NCBI GenBank assembly: GCA_934196725.1
Contig: CAKPWR010000040.1
Span: forward strand, 1-26,210
DNA from: an uncultured Prevotella sp.
GTDB lineage: Bacteria > Bacteroidota > Bacteroidia > Bacteroidales > Bacteroidaceae
DNA length: 26,210 bases
Direction: 5' to 3'
This document shows, piece by piece, positions 25,957 through 26,210 of the stretch. Each line of letters opens with the position of its first letter. The first letter of the stretch is position 1. The notes beneath the pieces were generated by a model, which was not told the origin of the DNA, made no database searches, and saw nothing but the letters and a program-made list of their open reading frames with translations. Position numbers and translations under genes: made by a program.

Positions 25957-26074
25957 CTTTATCCTATCCCTACATTTTCCCCAAAAACCTTGGAAGTTAC
26001 GAGGAAAAGTCGTAACTTTGCCAACAAATAGCAATATTGCGTCCACGACCTTATAAAACGTAAGAAGATGGCAA
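25918..26074 (+). repeat. Terminator/promoter/leader module, copy 2 (before rpn gene)
   Basis: Partner of 24303-24461. Promoter TTGG (25990-25993), 19 bp, TAACTTTG (26013-26020); leader palindrome GCAATATTGC; ends with ATGGCAA, the rpn start. The two copies bound the ORF6N-vapD segment as direct repeats about 1.6 kb apart. Confidence 0.92.
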
Positions 26075-26210
26075 GATTTATAGACCCACGTGTCGATTGG
26101 GCTTTCAAGCGAATCTTTGGAAGCGAGGACACGAAAGAATGTCTGATAACATTCCTCAACGGACTGTTTGAAGACGAGTTGGTAATCAAGGACGTGACGT
26201 TTGCCAAGAC
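26068..26210 (+). CDS. Rpn-family PD-(D/E)XK nuclease, N-terminus (truncated by window edge)
   Basis: 47 residues visible: starts MARFIDPRVDWAFKRIFGSE, then TKECLITFLNGLFEDELVIKDV. This N-terminus, with D-x-AFKR-FG and LxxFLNxxL, is characteristic of the recombination-promoting nuclease / PD-(D/E)XK transposase-like family that occurs in many copies in Bacteroidota genomes. Catalytic residues lie beyond the edge. Its promoter and leader are the second copy of the module that also drives the ORF6N gene. Confidence 0.85.
   Translation, partial: MARFIDPRVDWAFKRIFGSEDTKECLITFLNGLFEDELVIKDVTFAK

Noticed and set aside
24303..26074. Insertion sequence bounded by the repeated modules
   Set aside because: The repeats are direct, carry promoters and terminators, and no transposase with terminal inverted repeats lies between them. 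The Rpn-family gene is outside the pair and lacks visible ends.

Overview
The window reads as a Bacteroidota chromosome, most likely Prevotellaceae (Segatella/Prevotella type). The evidence is a complete SusC/SusD/SusE/SusF-type starch-uptake operon, Bacteroidota promoters with TAnnTTTG -7 boxes, Bacteroidota-type surface lipoproteins, a membrane-spanning Reg_prop/Y_Y_Y/AraC regulator, and the start of an Rpn-family PD-(D/E)XK nuclease gene. The genus is an inference from protein style; no alignment was run.

Layout. (1) 1-989, minus: 5' end of a SusC-family transporter from another locus, with a promoter and paired direct repeats just upstream. (2) 1235-4680, minus: an operon of three very small membrane-protein genes followed with 0-1 bp gaps by a 1010-residue membrane regulator that has the HTCS sensor and AraC DNA-binding parts but no kinase or receiver. 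(3) 4863-11053, minus: periplasmic starch enzymes, namely a SusA-like GH13 neopullulanase, a type I pullulanase and a SusB-like GH97 alpha-glucosidase. (4) 11270-16567, minus: cytosolic amylomaltase with two CBM20 domains, an MFS maltose-type permease and a LacI-family regulator. (5) 16872-24256, plus: susC, susD, susE-like and susF-like, divergent from the regulator. (6) 24303-26210, plus: an accessory segment holding an ORF6N-domain gene, a small possible antitoxin and a vapD broken by an internal stop, then the start of an Rpn-family nuclease gene. ORF6N and rpn share a near-identical ~150-bp terminator/promoter/leader module.

How it works together (inference from family roles). SusCDEF bind starch and import oligosaccharides across the outer membrane. 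The GH13, pullulanase and GH97 enzymes cut them in the periplasm, the MFS permease carries maltose/maltodextrins inward, and MalQ processes them in the cytosol. The LacI-family protein is the likely master regulator: near-identical TGCAAACG(T/A)TTGCA palindromes lie in front of susB, malQ and between lacI and susC, always centred 61.5-62.5 bp from the -7 box. No susG-type surface amylase follows susF; the accessory cassette sits there instead.

No stretch above 300 bp lacks a gene. The largest gaps are 16568-16871 (divergent regulatory region, ~300 bp), 990-1234 and 11054-11269, and all hold recognisable regulatory elements. No tRNA, rRNA, CRISPR array or complete insertion sequence was recognised.
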